Assembly: GCA_020860515.1 (NCBI GenBank)
Contig: JAJBUG010000048.1
Coordinates: forward strand, 1 to 46,172
Origin: Bacteroidales bacterium
GTDB lineage: Bacteria; Bacteroidota; Bacteroidia; Bacteroidales; Muribaculaceae
Length of the DNA stretch: 46,172 nt
Direction of reading: 5' to 3'
A program made the position numbers and the translations under genes. Shown piece by piece: positions 1 to 7,834 of the stretch. Below the pieces are notes generated by a model that worked only from the letters and a program-made list of their open reading frames with translations, was not told the origin of the DNA and did no database searches. Position 1 is the first letter of the stretch. The number at the start of each line of letters is the position of its first letter.

Positions 1-60
1 TTGTTTCCAATAGCCACAGATTGACACATTGAACATCAATCCCGTAGGGATTGTTCCTAA
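1..60. repeat. REP-like palindrome and partial repeat left of the transposase
   Basis: Positions 37-53 hold a palindrome with 7-bp arms (CAATCCC / GGGATTG) and loop GTA. It is the same element, inverted, as the palindromes right of the transposase. Positions 1-16 are the reverse complement of the TGGCTATTGGAAACAA segment of the right-hand unit, so a further inverted copy is cut by the window edge. Inverted copies around the gene fit the REP elements recognised by REP-associated tyrosine transposases. Confidence 0.7.
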
Positions 61-93
61 ATTATATAATGAACATATCTAATTTATAAATAT

Positions 94-555
94 ATGGCAA
101 ATACATATACAAAAATTTACATCATGGTCGTTTTCGCCGTGAAATATCGAAGGACACTCTTGAACGATTATGTGCAGCAAGAGGCTTTCAATATCATGGC
201 AGCCGCTTTAAGGTCAATGAAATGCGTACCTGTTGAAATAAATGGAATGCCCGACCATGTGCACATTCTTTACTCGCTACACCCAAGTGTTTCCATTTCG
301 GAAACAGTAAAACAAATTAAGCGGCAATCTTCATCATGGATAAATCAGCAATCATTTTTCCGAGGAAGCTTTGCTTGGCAGGAGGGATATGGTGCATTTT
401 CTTATTCCCAGTCCGCGATAGAAAATGTCAGGGCTTATATTAAAAAACAAAAGATTCATCATCAGAATAGCACATTTATGACGGAATATAGGGGTTTATT
501 GGATAAATATAATATTGAATACGAAGAAGAATACCTACTGAAAGATCCAATATAA
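94..555 (+). CDS. REP-associated tyrosine transposase (IS200/IS605 TnpA-like, Y1 family)
   Basis: A 153-residue protein of the Y1 HUH single-strand transposase family. The metal-binding HxH motif is in PDHVHIL (His55, His57), and the likely catalytic tyrosine is Tyr115 in the helix VRAYIKKQ, followed by conserved Lys/Gln/His residues. Members nick and join single-stranded DNA at hairpin-forming ends. The length is normal for the family, and the frame is open from ATG to TAA with an AT-rich leader. It stands alone, without a TnpB/IscB partner. Palindromes of one sequence family lie on both sides in opposite orientation, which supports the domesticated RAYT subgroup that moves or maintains REP sequences rather than a simple IS200 element. 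Fold and family are confident; the RAYT assignment rests on the flanking repeats. Confidence 0.9.
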   Translation: MANTYTKIYIMVVFAVKYRRTLLNDYVQQEAFNIMAAALRSMKCVPVEINGMPDHVHILYSLHPSVSISETVKQIKRQSSSWINQQSFFRGSFAWQEGYGAFSYSQSAIENVRAYIKKQKIHHQNSTFMTEYRGLLDKYNIEYEEEYLLKDPI

Positions 556-569
556 ACCACAACAATGTT

Positions 570-703
570 GGATGGCTATTGGAAACAATCCCTACGGGAT
601 TGGCGTGAAGAGTATCGGTGGATGGCTATTGGAAACAATCCCTACGGGATTGGCGTGAAGAGCATCGGTGGATGGCTATTGGAAACAATCCCTACGGGAT
701 TGC
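570..703 (+). repeat. Three tandem REP-like repeats, 50-bp period
   Basis: Units start at 570, 620 and 670. The first two are full 50-bp copies differing at one base (AGTATCGGT versus AGCATCGGT); the third is truncated and diverges after the palindrome. Each unit begins GGATGGCTATTGGAAA and contains the hairpin CAATCCC-TAC-GGGATTG. The period is not a multiple of three, so the open frame across it changes frame at each unit and is unlikely to encode a protein. The array starts 15 bp after the transposase stop codon. Confidence 0.85.
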
Positions 704-737
704 GTGATGAGTTGAACAAAGTTACTGAAAACCTCAG

Positions 738-802
738 AAAGTGCACGAAACTTGAAATTATCCCATAAAAATATCGAGATAATTTCAAGTTTCGCGCACT
801 TT
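738..802. repeat. 65-bp palindrome, left copy
   Basis: Arms 738-762 and 778-802 are 25 bp each with one mismatch and surround a 15-nt centre. The arm includes ACGAAACTTGAAATTATC. A second copy lies at 2310-2374, and its centre is the reverse complement of this one apart from one base, so the two elements are inverted relative to each other. They bracket the ATPase gene. A full 25-bp stem suggests a miniature mobile element, a transcription barrier or a protein-binding site. Confidence 0.85.
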
Positions 803-805
803 GGC

Positions 806-836
806 TTGGTGACTTGGGAAAAAAATTGTAATTTTG
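806..836 (+). promoter_or_regulatory. Promoter for the ATPase gene
   Basis: A Bacteroidetes-type -7 box TAATTTTG lies at 829-836, with TTGG at 806-809 separated by 19 bp. Transcription would start just before 845. This argues against a possible TTG start at 834, which lies inside the box, and supports the ATG at 855. Confidence 0.6.
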
Positions 837-854
837 CATAAAAAGTTAACGAGT

Positions 855-2291
855 ATGGACAAGCTGATAGGACGTAAAAAAGAATGTGAAGAATTGCAGC
901 GATGTATAGAATCCGATCGCTCAGAGTTAGTAGTAGTTTATGGACGGCGCAGAGTTGGAAAAACGTTTTTGATTGAAGAATTCTTCAATCAAAAATTCGA
1001 TTTCAAGTATGTAGGCGCTCATAATATGTCAACACGCAGGCAATTGTCGAGTTTCCGACAGACGCTTATAGAATACTCTTCCAAGGCAATCCCTAAATTG
1101 AAAAATTGGGATGATGCTTTCAATGCTCTGCGTACATTCCTGTCAAACCTGCCAACTGACCGCAAGCGAGTGGTATTTATTGATGAAATGCCTTGGATGG
1201 ACAGCCGCAGGTCTATCTTCGTTTCCGCATTGGAAAATTTCTGGAATGGATGGGCAATGTCGCAGCGCAACATCATGCTGATAGCCACTGGATCTGCCAC
1301 CTCTTGGATGAAGAATAAGATTGTGGGAAACAAGGGCGGCCTCCACGGCCGCATTACATGCAGCATGCACCTTTCACCATTCACATTGCGAGAAACTGAA
1401 GAATATTTAGCAGCGCATAGCTGTGAATGGGATAGATATCAATTGGCTCAAGCCTATATGGTTTTGGGAGGCATACCGTTTTACTATTCACTCTTGGATT
1501 CCCACCTAAGTATGGCCGAGAATATTGACCGTCTGTTCTTCAACCAAGGTGCATTGCTAAAGGTTGAATTTGACGACCTTTACACAGCTCTTTTCGACAA
1601 GTCGGAACTCTATGTAGAGATAGTACGACAATTATGTGCCCATGAAGAGGGTTTGACTCATAAGAAATTGTCAAAGTTGTTGAAGACGAAGACAAGTAGT
1701 TTGGGCAGAACATTGAAAAATCTTGAGGCAAGTGATATTATAGAACGGTGGCAGCAATATGGCAATAAAAGCCGTGGTACTATATATCGGCTTACTGATT
1801 TCTTCACCATTTTCTACTTTAAGTTTTTGGCAGAAAACTTGTCGAAAAATGAAAATTGGTGGTCCGACAACATCAATTCCAACTTTATGTCAGATTGGAT
1901 GGGATATGCATTTGAAGTTATCTGCATGAGGCACAGTCAGCAAATCAAGGCTGCACTAAATCTTGCGGGCAAAGCTGCATCATTCTCATTTTGGCATGAA
2001 ATTGTCGATGATGAAGAAGGAAATGAACGTAAAGGTGGTCAAATAGATATGGTCATCGACCGCAACGATCACATGGTGCATCTTTGTGAGATGAAATTCT
2101 ACCAAAGCACTTTTTCACTAAAGAAAGAATATGAACGCCGGCTGCGTGAGCGTACAGCTCTATTTCGTGACTCAACTAAAACTCGCAAGACAATAGTGCA
2201 TACGTTCATCACCACTTATGGAGTGACCAATGCACGCAACCATAGCATAGTACATTCCGAGGTTCTACTTGACGACCTTTTTGATAAGTAA
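855..2291 (+). CDS. P-loop ATPase with C-terminal PD-(D/E)XK-like domain (archaeal ATPase/DUF234 type)
   Basis: A 478-residue protein. Residues 1-40 start with the family signature IGRKKECEEL followed by Walker A GRRRVGKTF (30-38; Lys36, Thr37). Walker B is VVFIDE (Asp110, Glu111), and a GSATSWM segment near 147 fits a sensor position. GRITCSMHLSPFTLRE near 166 is typical of archaeal-type ATPases. A winged-helix-like segment follows around 270-310. The C-terminus carries GGQIDMVID followed by CEMKF (Asp398, Glu412, Lys414), matching the PD-(D/E)XK nuclease-fold tail known in this family. It is cytoplasmic with no signal peptide. Function is unknown for most members. The gene stands alone between two inverted palindromes, has its own promoter and a downstream terminator, and may be a mobile cassette. 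The start at 855 is chosen because the upstream TTG falls in the promoter box. Confidence 0.8.
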   Translation: MDKLIGRKKECEELQRCIESDRSELVVVYGRRRVGKTFLIEEFFNQKFDFKYVGAHNMSTRRQLSSFRQTLIEYSSKAIPKLKNWDDAFNALRTFLSNLPTDRKRVVFIDEMPWMDSRRSIFVSALENFWNGWAMSQRNIMLIATGSATSWMKNKIVGNKGGLHGRITCSMHLSPFTLRETEEYLAAHSCEWDRYQLAQAYMVLGGIPFYYSLLDSHLSMAENIDRLFFNQGALLKVEFDDLYTALFDKSELYVEIVRQLCAHEEGLTHKKLSKLLKTKTSSLGRTLKNLEASDIIERWQQYGNKSRGTIYRLTDFFTIFYFKFLAENLSKNENWWSDNINSNFMSDWMGYAFEVICMRHSQQIKAALNLAGKAASFSFWHEIVDDEEGNERKGGQIDMVIDRNDHMVHLCEMKFYQSTFSLKKEYERRLRERTALFRDSTKTRKTIVHTFITTYGVTNARNHSIVHSEVLLDDLFDK

Positions 2292-2309
2292 ACTTGTTAA
2301 AAATATCAG

Positions 2310-2374
2310 AAAGTGTACGAAACTTGAAATTATCTCGATATTTTTATGAGATAATTTCAAGTTTCGTGCACTTT
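2310..2374. repeat. 65-bp palindrome, right copy (inverted)
   Basis: Arms 2310-2334 and 2350-2374 match the arms of the copy at 738-802, and the centre (2335-2349) is its reverse complement apart from one base. It begins 18 bp after the ATPase stop codon. Together the two copies form a symmetrical bracket around one gene. Confidence 0.85.
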
Positions 2375-2440
2375 TGGTAATTTAGATAAGTTCGTTTATC
2401 TAAAAATGCCTATTATAATTACAACCAAAATTAATCTCTG

Positions 2441-2478
2441 AGTGAGGTCGCTGAATCTGATTGAGCGACCTCACTTTT
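2441..2478 (+). terminator. Rho-independent terminator after the ATPase gene
   Basis: A perfect 12-bp stem (AGTGAGGTCGCT, 2441-2452; AGCGACCTCACT, 2464-2475) with an 11-nt loop is followed by TTTT. It separates the mobile-looking patch from the GH9 gene. Confidence 0.75.
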
Positions 2479-2529
2479 ACAATGTCATTGGAAAAATGAT
2501 ATTTATTTGTGAGGGAAAAATATTATTGT

Positions 2530-2537
2530 TAATTTTG
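2530..2537 (+). promoter_or_regulatory. -7 promoter box of the GH9 gene
   Basis: TAATTTTG matches the Bacteroidetes consensus TAnnTTTG exactly and lies 14 bp before the ATG, predicting a very short leader. No clear -33 element was found. Confidence 0.5.
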
Positions 2538-2551
2538 CGGATAAATTTGTA

Positions 2552-4294
2552 ATGACCATGAATAAGTTTGCCATTCTTTCAGTTTGTGTGGCTTGTGCTT
2601 GCGGAGCATGGGCTCAGGATCTCATCAAATACAATCAAGTGGGCTACTATCCTGACCAAGAAAAGGAGATAATAGTCGAGGCAAAGGCCGGTAAAGCCTT
2701 TAGGCTTATTGGCCCTGATGGCGCAACTATTGCTGAAGGCAAAAGCACAGTTACACGCAAGTCCCCATTCAACGACAAGAAGCGATTGCTCATCGACCTA
2801 ACTGAAATCACCGCTCCTGGCACCTATACTTTAACCGTTGGCGACCAGGAAGTGCCTATCATTGTCACTGAACATGCATTGTCAGCTCTTGCCGATGCCG
2901 GGTTAAAAGCATTTTATTACCAGCGCACGGCCATGACCATCGATGAGAAGTACGCAGGGAAGTGGAATCGCCCTGCGGCTCATTTCGACGACCAAGTGAT
3001 GGTGCATCCCAGCGCAGCCTCTGAAATGCGACCTGCTGGCAGCATTATTTCAAGCCCTAAGGGATGGTACGATGCTGGGGATTACAACAAATATATTGTA
3101 AATTCATCGTTCTCAATCGCCTTGATGCTGAATGCCTATCAAGAAAATAAGGACTATTTCAATCAGCAATCCGTAAACATACCTGAAAGCGGAAGAGAAA
3201 TGCCCGACATATTGAGTGAAATCAAATACAACCTCGATTGGATGCTTACGATGCAAGACCCAAATGATGGTGGCCTTTATCATAAGCTGACCACGCCTAA
3301 CTTCGAGGGTTTTGTGATGCCAACGGAGTGCCATCAGCAGCGCTATGTAGTGGCAAAAAGCACGGCTGCTACGCTCGACTTTGCTGCTGTAATGATTCAA
3401 GCAGCCGAAGTGTATGCACCTTATTGTCCCGACTATGCCCATACCCTGCTCACGGCAGCCAAGCGCGCTTGGCAATGGGCGGAGGAAAATCCGAATGTGG
3501 TTTACGATCAAGACGCCATGAATCAAAAATACGAGCCAGCAATCTACACTGGCACTTATGGTGATACTGAGCTTGGCGATGAATGGTTCTGGGCTGCAAG
3601 CAACATGTATCTTGGTACTCGTGATGAAGGGTATCTTGGTAAAGTAAAAGAATATCAACCAAAACATTTCATGTTGCCCACTTGGGGAAATGTGGCTGGT
3701 CTTGGCTATACTTCGTGGGCTTTTGCTAAGGACTTAAAGGGTTCAGAAGCCACCATGCAGCAGGAAATGCGCCAAAGCATCATCAATTATGCTGATAGCG
3801 TAAGCGCCGCTGCCGACAATGGAGCTTTCCACACACCTTATGGCAATCGTGAAGAAGATTTTTTCTGGGGCTGTAACTGCGAGGGCTTAGCTACTCAGGG
3901 CATCTATTTGATGCAAGCGTATCAATTGGCTAAAGAAAGTAGTGATATGGCTGAGGCCCAGAAATTTCTTATTGCAGCTCACAGAGATGCCGATTATCTG
4001 CTGGGGCGCAATGCAACTGGATACTGCTATGTGACTGGCTTTGGGACGAAATCCACGCTACATCCTCATCACCGGCTCTCAAGCGCTGATGGAATTGATG
4101 AACCTCTTCCAGGATTTTTGGCAGGCGGTCCAAATCCAGGTCGTCAAGACGGCGAATATGTGGAATATCCATCAACAAGTCCCGACGAATGTTATGCCGA
4201 TGTAGAGGGGAGCTATGCCAGCAATGAAATCGCCATTAACTGGAACGCCTCGCTCGTAGCTTTCATCTCAGCCCTCGACGCTGCATCAAAATAG
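2552..4294 (+). CDS. Glycoside hydrolase family 9, secreted (endoglucanase/cellulase type)
   Basis: A 580-residue exported protein. Residues 1-21 form a signal peptide ending GAWAQ. Residues 23-105 form the N-terminal Ig-like domain usual in bacterial GH9 (starts LIKYNQVGYYPDQEKE). The (alpha/alpha)6 catalytic domain follows, with the GWYDAGDYNKY motif (Asp174 and Asp177, the catalytic base region), the HPHHRLS motif near the C-terminus and the terminal motif NEIAINWNAS (Glu559, the expected general acid). The family cleaves beta-1,4-glucans such as cellulose, mixed-linkage glucan or xyloglucan by inversion. The enzyme is complete and has its own promoter. It is convergent with the rhamnose genes, so it may be part of the same glycan programme but not of that operon. 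ATG at 2558 is an equally possible start. It ends in TAG, showing that TAG is a normal stop here. Confidence 0.9.
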   Translation: MTMNKFAILSVCVACACGAWAQDLIKYNQVGYYPDQEKEIIVEAKAGKAFRLIGPDGATIAEGKSTVTRKSPFNDKKRLLIDLTEITAPGTYTLTVGDQEVPIIVTEHALSALADAGLKAFYYQRTAMTIDEKYAGKWNRPAAHFDDQVMVHPSAASEMRPAGSIISSPKGWYDAGDYNKYIVNSSFSIALMLNAYQENKDYFNQQSVNIPESGREMPDILSEIKYNLDWMLTMQDPNDGGLYHKLTTPNFEGFVMPTECHQQRYVVAKSTAATLDFAAVMIQAAEVYAPYCPDYAHTLLTAAKRAWQWAEENPNVVYDQDAMNQKYEPAIYTGTYGDTELGDEWFWAASNMYLGTRDEGYLGKVKEYQPKHFMLPTWGNVAGLGYTSWAFAKDLKGSEATMQQEMRQSIINYADSVSAAADNGAFHTPYGNREEDFFWGCNCEGLATQGIYLMQAYQLAKESSDMAEAQKFLIAAHRDADYLLGRNATGYCYVTGFGTKSTLHPHHRLSSADGIDEPLPGFLAGGPNPGRQDGEYVEYPSTSPDECYADVEGSYASNEIAINWNASLVAFISALDAASK

Positions 4295-4398
4295 TGCAAA
4301 AACTCTTCCATTAATTAAGTAAATAAGTGAATTTCCAGTTTCTTTTTACATTTTCCCTAAAAAATTTTTGTGGGCTTACGACACAGAGTCATCTTGCC

Positions 4399-4422
4399 AA
4401 AAATCCTGTTAAATCAGGGTTT
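4399..4422 (-). terminator. Possible terminator of the rha operon
   Basis: On the minus strand, directly at the rhaD stop codon, an AAACCCTG / CAGGATTT hairpin (one G-U pair, 6-nt loop) runs into a short T run. It is modest but well placed. Confidence 0.45.
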
Positions 4423-5230
4423 ATTTAGGCAAATTGAACGCCACTGTCATCTCATGCATCTGCTCCTGGGTCATGCCCTCAGGCTCGAATCCCATATTGC
4501 GGGCAGCGATGTATATGAGGCATGATTTGTTGAGCACGTCGATTTGGTCGAACGCAGCCATCACATCGGTGTCCACGGCAAATACGCCATGCTTCTCCCA
4601 CATCACCACGTCGTAGTCGTCGAGCTCGCGGATTGTAGCCTCGGCCAAATCCACAGAACTTGGCATCTTATAAGGAATTATGCCCAGTCCGCGCGGACAG
4701 AAAGCCTTAGTTTCGGGAATCATGCTCCACAGCAGGTTAGTGGCCACGTCTTTTTCAAGATATTTGGGGCTGTGGGTGAGAGCTACCAATTCGATGGGAT
4801 GGGTATGCACTGAGGCCTTGTAGGGCGAACCCTTTCCAATCAGATAATTGTGCACGCTAAGGTGTGAGGGCAGCTCAGAAGTGGGGGCTACGGGCTTGTC
4901 AGCTACAATTTCGTAGTGAGCGCAGTCGTCGGTGATGCGAATGATAGAGCCGTTGTCCATGGGCCAGCGAGCGAGGTCGCGCATGCGGCGGTTGGTGCCC
5001 TTGCAATAGAAATAGCAGCCTTTAAGGTTAGGCAAGACCGCTCCGATGGGACGAGGCTCAGTAATAGCCGGCATTTGGCGGATTTCGTCGTCAATGTGCT
5101 CAGTTATGTTGACCGTGATGTTGCCTCCATTTCGCTCGGCCCAGCCCTTTTGCCACAGGTATCCAGCCACCTCGGCAACCTGACCAACCTCTGCGGCCAA
5201 CCCAGGTCGATTGTCTAAGATTGATTTCAT
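4421..5230 (-). CDS. rhaD: L-rhamnulose-1-phosphate aldolase
   Basis: A 269-residue cytoplasmic class II aldolase of the RhaD/FucA/AraD fold. It splits L-rhamnulose-1-phosphate into dihydroxyacetone phosphate and L-lactaldehyde. Zinc-ligand motifs are VHTHP and the later EKHGVFA histidine; RNGGNITVNI is the N-terminal phosphate-site motif. The length matches E. coli RhaD (about 274). An upstream in-frame ATG at 5266 lies inside the rhaB end. The start at 5230 (MKSILDNRPGL) is chosen because it aligns with the family N-terminus and leaves 7 bp after the rhaB stop. It is the last gene of the rhaA-rhaT-rhaB-rhaD run. No lactaldehyde reductase gene follows, so that step must be encoded elsewhere. 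Confidence 0.93.
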   Translation of the reverse strand: MKSILDNRPGLAAEVGQVAEVAGYLWQKGWAERNGGNITVNITEHIDDEIRQMPAITEPRPIGAVLPNLKGCYFYCKGTNRRMRDLARWPMDNGSIIRITDDCAHYEIVADKPVAPTSELPSHLSVHNYLIGKGSPYKASVHTHPIELVALTHSPKYLEKDVATNLLWSMIPETKAFCPRGLGIIPYKMPSSVDLAEATIRELDDYDVVMWEKHGVFAVDTDVMAAFDQIDVLNKSCLIYIAARNMGFEPEGMTQEQMHEMTVAFNLPK

Positions 5231-5237
5231 TTTATTT

Positions 5238-6704
5238 TTAGTTTTTATGATTTTTATTATAGTCATTTGATGGTTGCTTGGTTATGCTGAGGTAACGCTC
5301 GTAAGCTCTGTCCCACACGTCTTGTTGCTGAGGGATAAAGCTCTTGGTTTCAACAGCGTTCGCGATTTGCTGGCGCGTAAGGCCGGCTTGCACCATGATA
5401 TTTCCTAAGGCTGTGCATTCGGTAGGTCCTGCCACCACCAGCATTCCCAAGGCATCTGCCGTCATCTGGTTGAGATAAGCGTTGCGTGAGCCACCGCCGA
5501 TGATATGGAGGCAGTGTACAGGACGCGGGGCCAAGGTAAGCAACATCTCCATCACAGCTCTATAACGCATAGCCAGGCTCTCGTAAATGCAGCGCACAAA
5601 CTCGCCTTGTGTCTCAGGCACGGGCTGCCCAGTACGGCGGCAATAATCCTGAATGGCATGGGTCATAGAGTGTGGATTGGCGAAGCAAGGATCGTCAGTG
5701 TCAATCAGCGAGCGGAAAGGCTCTATGGCCTTAGCCTCGTCAATCAGCTGGTCGTAATTGGTAGCGGGCCATTCGCGGCGGCAGCTTTCGAGCAGCCACA
5801 TGCCGCAGAGATTCTTCAGGAATCGGATTTCACGATGCACGCCGCCCTCGTTGGTGAAATTGAGACGTCGGCTTTCCTCGGTAATGATAGGCTCGTCAAC
5901 CTCAATGCCCATCAGGCTCCAGGTGCCGCTGCTAAGATAAGCAAAGTCCTTGTCAAAAGCAGGCACTGCAGCCACAGCCGACGCCGTGTCGTGACCGCCA
6001 ACAGCCATCACTGGCACTGGGCCGAGCCCAGTAGCATGCTGCACCTCGCGGGTCAGGATGCCGACCTTTTCACCTGGGTACACAAATCGGCCAAAATAGT
6101 TAGAATTCAAGCCAATGGCATGCAGCAACTCTTCGTCGAGCTGGCGAGTGCTCGCATTCACGATTTGCCCCGTCGAGGCAATGGTGTATTCAGTAACAAA
6201 ATTGCCAGTTAGCAGATAGGCAATAGCATCGGGCATAAACAGCACGCGGTCAGCAGCCTCAAGCGCACTATTGTTGTATGCGCGCATTGCAGCCAATTGG
6301 AACAGGGTGTTGAAATTCATCACCTGGATGCCTGTTTTCTCATACACCTCGCTCAATGGCATGCTTTCGAAAAATTTCTCCGGCACGCCATTGGTATATG
6401 GGTCGCGGTATGAAATGGGCTGGCTTAGCAAGTTGAGGTCTGCTCCAATCAGAACCACATCCACACCCCATGTGTCGATGCCAATCGAGCGTGGCTGAAT
6501 ACCCATCTCGCCCACGCGCTTCAACCCAGCCAAGATTTGGCGGTATAGTTCAAAAATGTCCCAATAATAATGACCTGTAAGATGAATCAGGTGATTTGGA
6601 AAGCGATTAACCTCCTCCATTTCCACCATTCCATCGGTCACCTTGGCCAGAATTACACGGCCAGAAGTGGCCCCTAAGTCAACAGCTATGTAATATTCGG
6701 TCAT
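5238..6704 (-). CDS. rhaB: L-rhamnulokinase
   Basis: A 488-residue FGGY-family sugar kinase that phosphorylates L-rhamnulose at O1 with ATP. N-terminal YYIAVDLGATSGRVIL is the phosphate-1 motif of the sugar kinase/Hsp70 fold. SIGIDTWGVDVVLI is the substrate-binding motif typical of RhaB, FLSSGTWSLMG-like phosphate-2 residues appear as YLSSGTWSLMG, and IIGGGSRNAYLNQMTAD is the adenosine motif. The length is usual for the family. It lies between the permease gene (76 bp) and rhaD (7 bp) on the same strand, so it is part of the rhamnose operon. Confidence 0.95.
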   Translation of the reverse strand: MTEYYIAVDLGATSGRVILAKVTDGMVEMEEVNRFPNHLIHLTGHYYWDIFELYRQILAGLKRVGEMGIQPRSIGIDTWGVDVVLIGADLNLLSQPISYRDPYTNGVPEKFFESMPLSEVYEKTGIQVMNFNTLFQLAAMRAYNNSALEAADRVLFMPDAIAYLLTGNFVTEYTIASTGQIVNASTRQLDEELLHAIGLNSNYFGRFVYPGEKVGILTREVQHATGLGPVPVMAVGGHDTASAVAAVPAFDKDFAYLSSGTWSLMGIEVDEPIITEESRRLNFTNEGGVHREIRFLKNLCGMWLLESCRREWPATNYDQLIDEAKAIEPFRSLIDTDDPCFANPHSMTHAIQDYCRRTGQPVPETQGEFVRCIYESLAMRYRAVMEMLLTLAPRPVHCLHIIGGGSRNAYLNQMTADALGMLVVAGPTECTALGNIMVQAGLTRQQIANAVETKSFIPQQQDVWDRAYERYLSITKQPSNDYNKNHKN

Positions 6705-6780
6705 GATATTGATTTTTTCGATATACTAAGATACGACAATTTAATGTTTTTTACAAATTTTGTGTAGATTTTTATGGATT

Positions 6781-7815
6781 TTAAATCAGCTGGGGCAAGA
6801 ATGATGACAAAATTAGAATTGCAATGCCCGTGACAAGCACTGAAATTGTTGCTCGCGAGCAACCGCGCCATTCCTTTAAGAATATTCCCCATAAATTAGA
6901 GAACACCACATTCAGAGCCATCAAGATGCAGAACGACAAGGTGTAGAATGCAGAATCCTCAGGCAGGAAGCCTTTTCCCAGGGCCAAGCCAAAGAATTGG
7001 CTGTACCACAACAAGCCAGCCAGGGCACAGAACACCAAATTATTGCCCCACACGCCACCCAAGGCATAATCGCCCCAGGTATGGTTACGGCTATTCTGCC
7101 AAAAGCAATACACGGCATTGGTGACAAAGCCGCCCAGGGTCACCAGCATTGTGGCGGGCAAGGTGGCAAACATGGGATTGACGCCAGTGAAACAGATGCC
7201 CTGGCCAAAAGCCAAGCCCACATTGAAGCAACCGCTCATAAAGCCAGCCAACAGAGCGATGGCAATCCCCTTGGGAAAATTGAAATCCTTAACGGCCTTA
7301 CGCTTTTCCTCCTCGCTCAGGCTTTTGGCCTTCATCGAGCCGGCCATGCCGATGATGGCTATGCCCAGCAATGTGGCGAGCACGCCAATGACGACCGAAG
7401 CGGTGAGAGAAGCCATCGCATCGAGCGAGGGAAAGAAGATATTCAAAAACACTGGGCCCATAATCGTGCCCAACGCAGCGCATGTGCCCAGCGCAATGGA
7501 CTGGCCAAGAGCAACGCCAAGATAGCGCATCGACAGTCCAAAGGTCAAGCCGCCTACTCCCCACAAGGCTCCGAAGAGCACTGTCATCCACAGCATAAAT
7601 GGGTCTGCTTCAGTGAAGAGTTCGCCCAGGCTGTGGCCTTGGGGCACTGACAGCAGCGCCCCAAGCACAGGGAATGCAATCCATGCAAAGACACCCTGCA
7701 CAATCCAGTAGCTCTCCCAGCTCCACCGCTTGATTTTGTTGATGGGCACATAGCAACTGGATTGGCAAAAGGCGCCAAGCGCGATGATTAACAGGCCTAT
7801 GAAAATATTGTTCAT
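6781..7815 (-). CDS. rhaT: L-rhamnose/proton symporter
   Basis: A 344-residue inner-membrane protein with about ten hydrophobic helices and little extramembrane sequence. N-terminal GAFCQSSCYVPINKIKRWSW and the SYWIVQGVFAWIAFP segment are characteristic of the RhaT family of the drug/metabolite transporter superfamily. It carries rhamnose from periplasm to cytoplasm. The gap to the upstream rhaA is 19 bp, which supports co-transcription. In the PUL context it takes rhamnose freed in the periplasm by the alpha-rhamnosidase domain encoded at 29891-34174. Confidence 0.92.
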   Translation of the reverse strand: MNNIFIGLLIIALGAFCQSSCYVPINKIKRWSWESYWIVQGVFAWIAFPVLGALLSVPQGHSLGELFTEADPFMLWMTVLFGALWGVGGLTFGLSMRYLGVALGQSIALGTCAALGTIMGPVFLNIFFPSLDAMASLTASVVIGVLATLLGIAIIGMAGSMKAKSLSEEEKRKAVKDFNFPKGIAIALLAGFMSGCFNVGLAFGQGICFTGVNPMFATLPATMLVTLGGFVTNAVYCFWQNSRNHTWGDYALGGVWGNNLVFCALAGLLWYSQFFGLALGKGFLPEDSAFYTLSFCILMALNVVFSNLWGIFLKEWRGCSRATISVLVTGIAILILSSFLPQLI

Positions 7816-7834
7816 TCCTTATGTGATGTAAGGA

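Noticed and set aside
570..703. CRISPR-like array
   Set aside because: Units abut as 50-bp tandem copies without variable spacers and no cas genes are present.
565..768. Open frame of 67 codons after the transposase
   Set aside because: It runs through the 50-bp repeat array; the period is not a multiple of three, so each unit encodes a different peptide. It is a repeat artefact.
7118..7525. Overlapping open frames opposite rhaT
   Set aside because: RhaT is well conserved on the other strand; the shadows have no promoter or domain.
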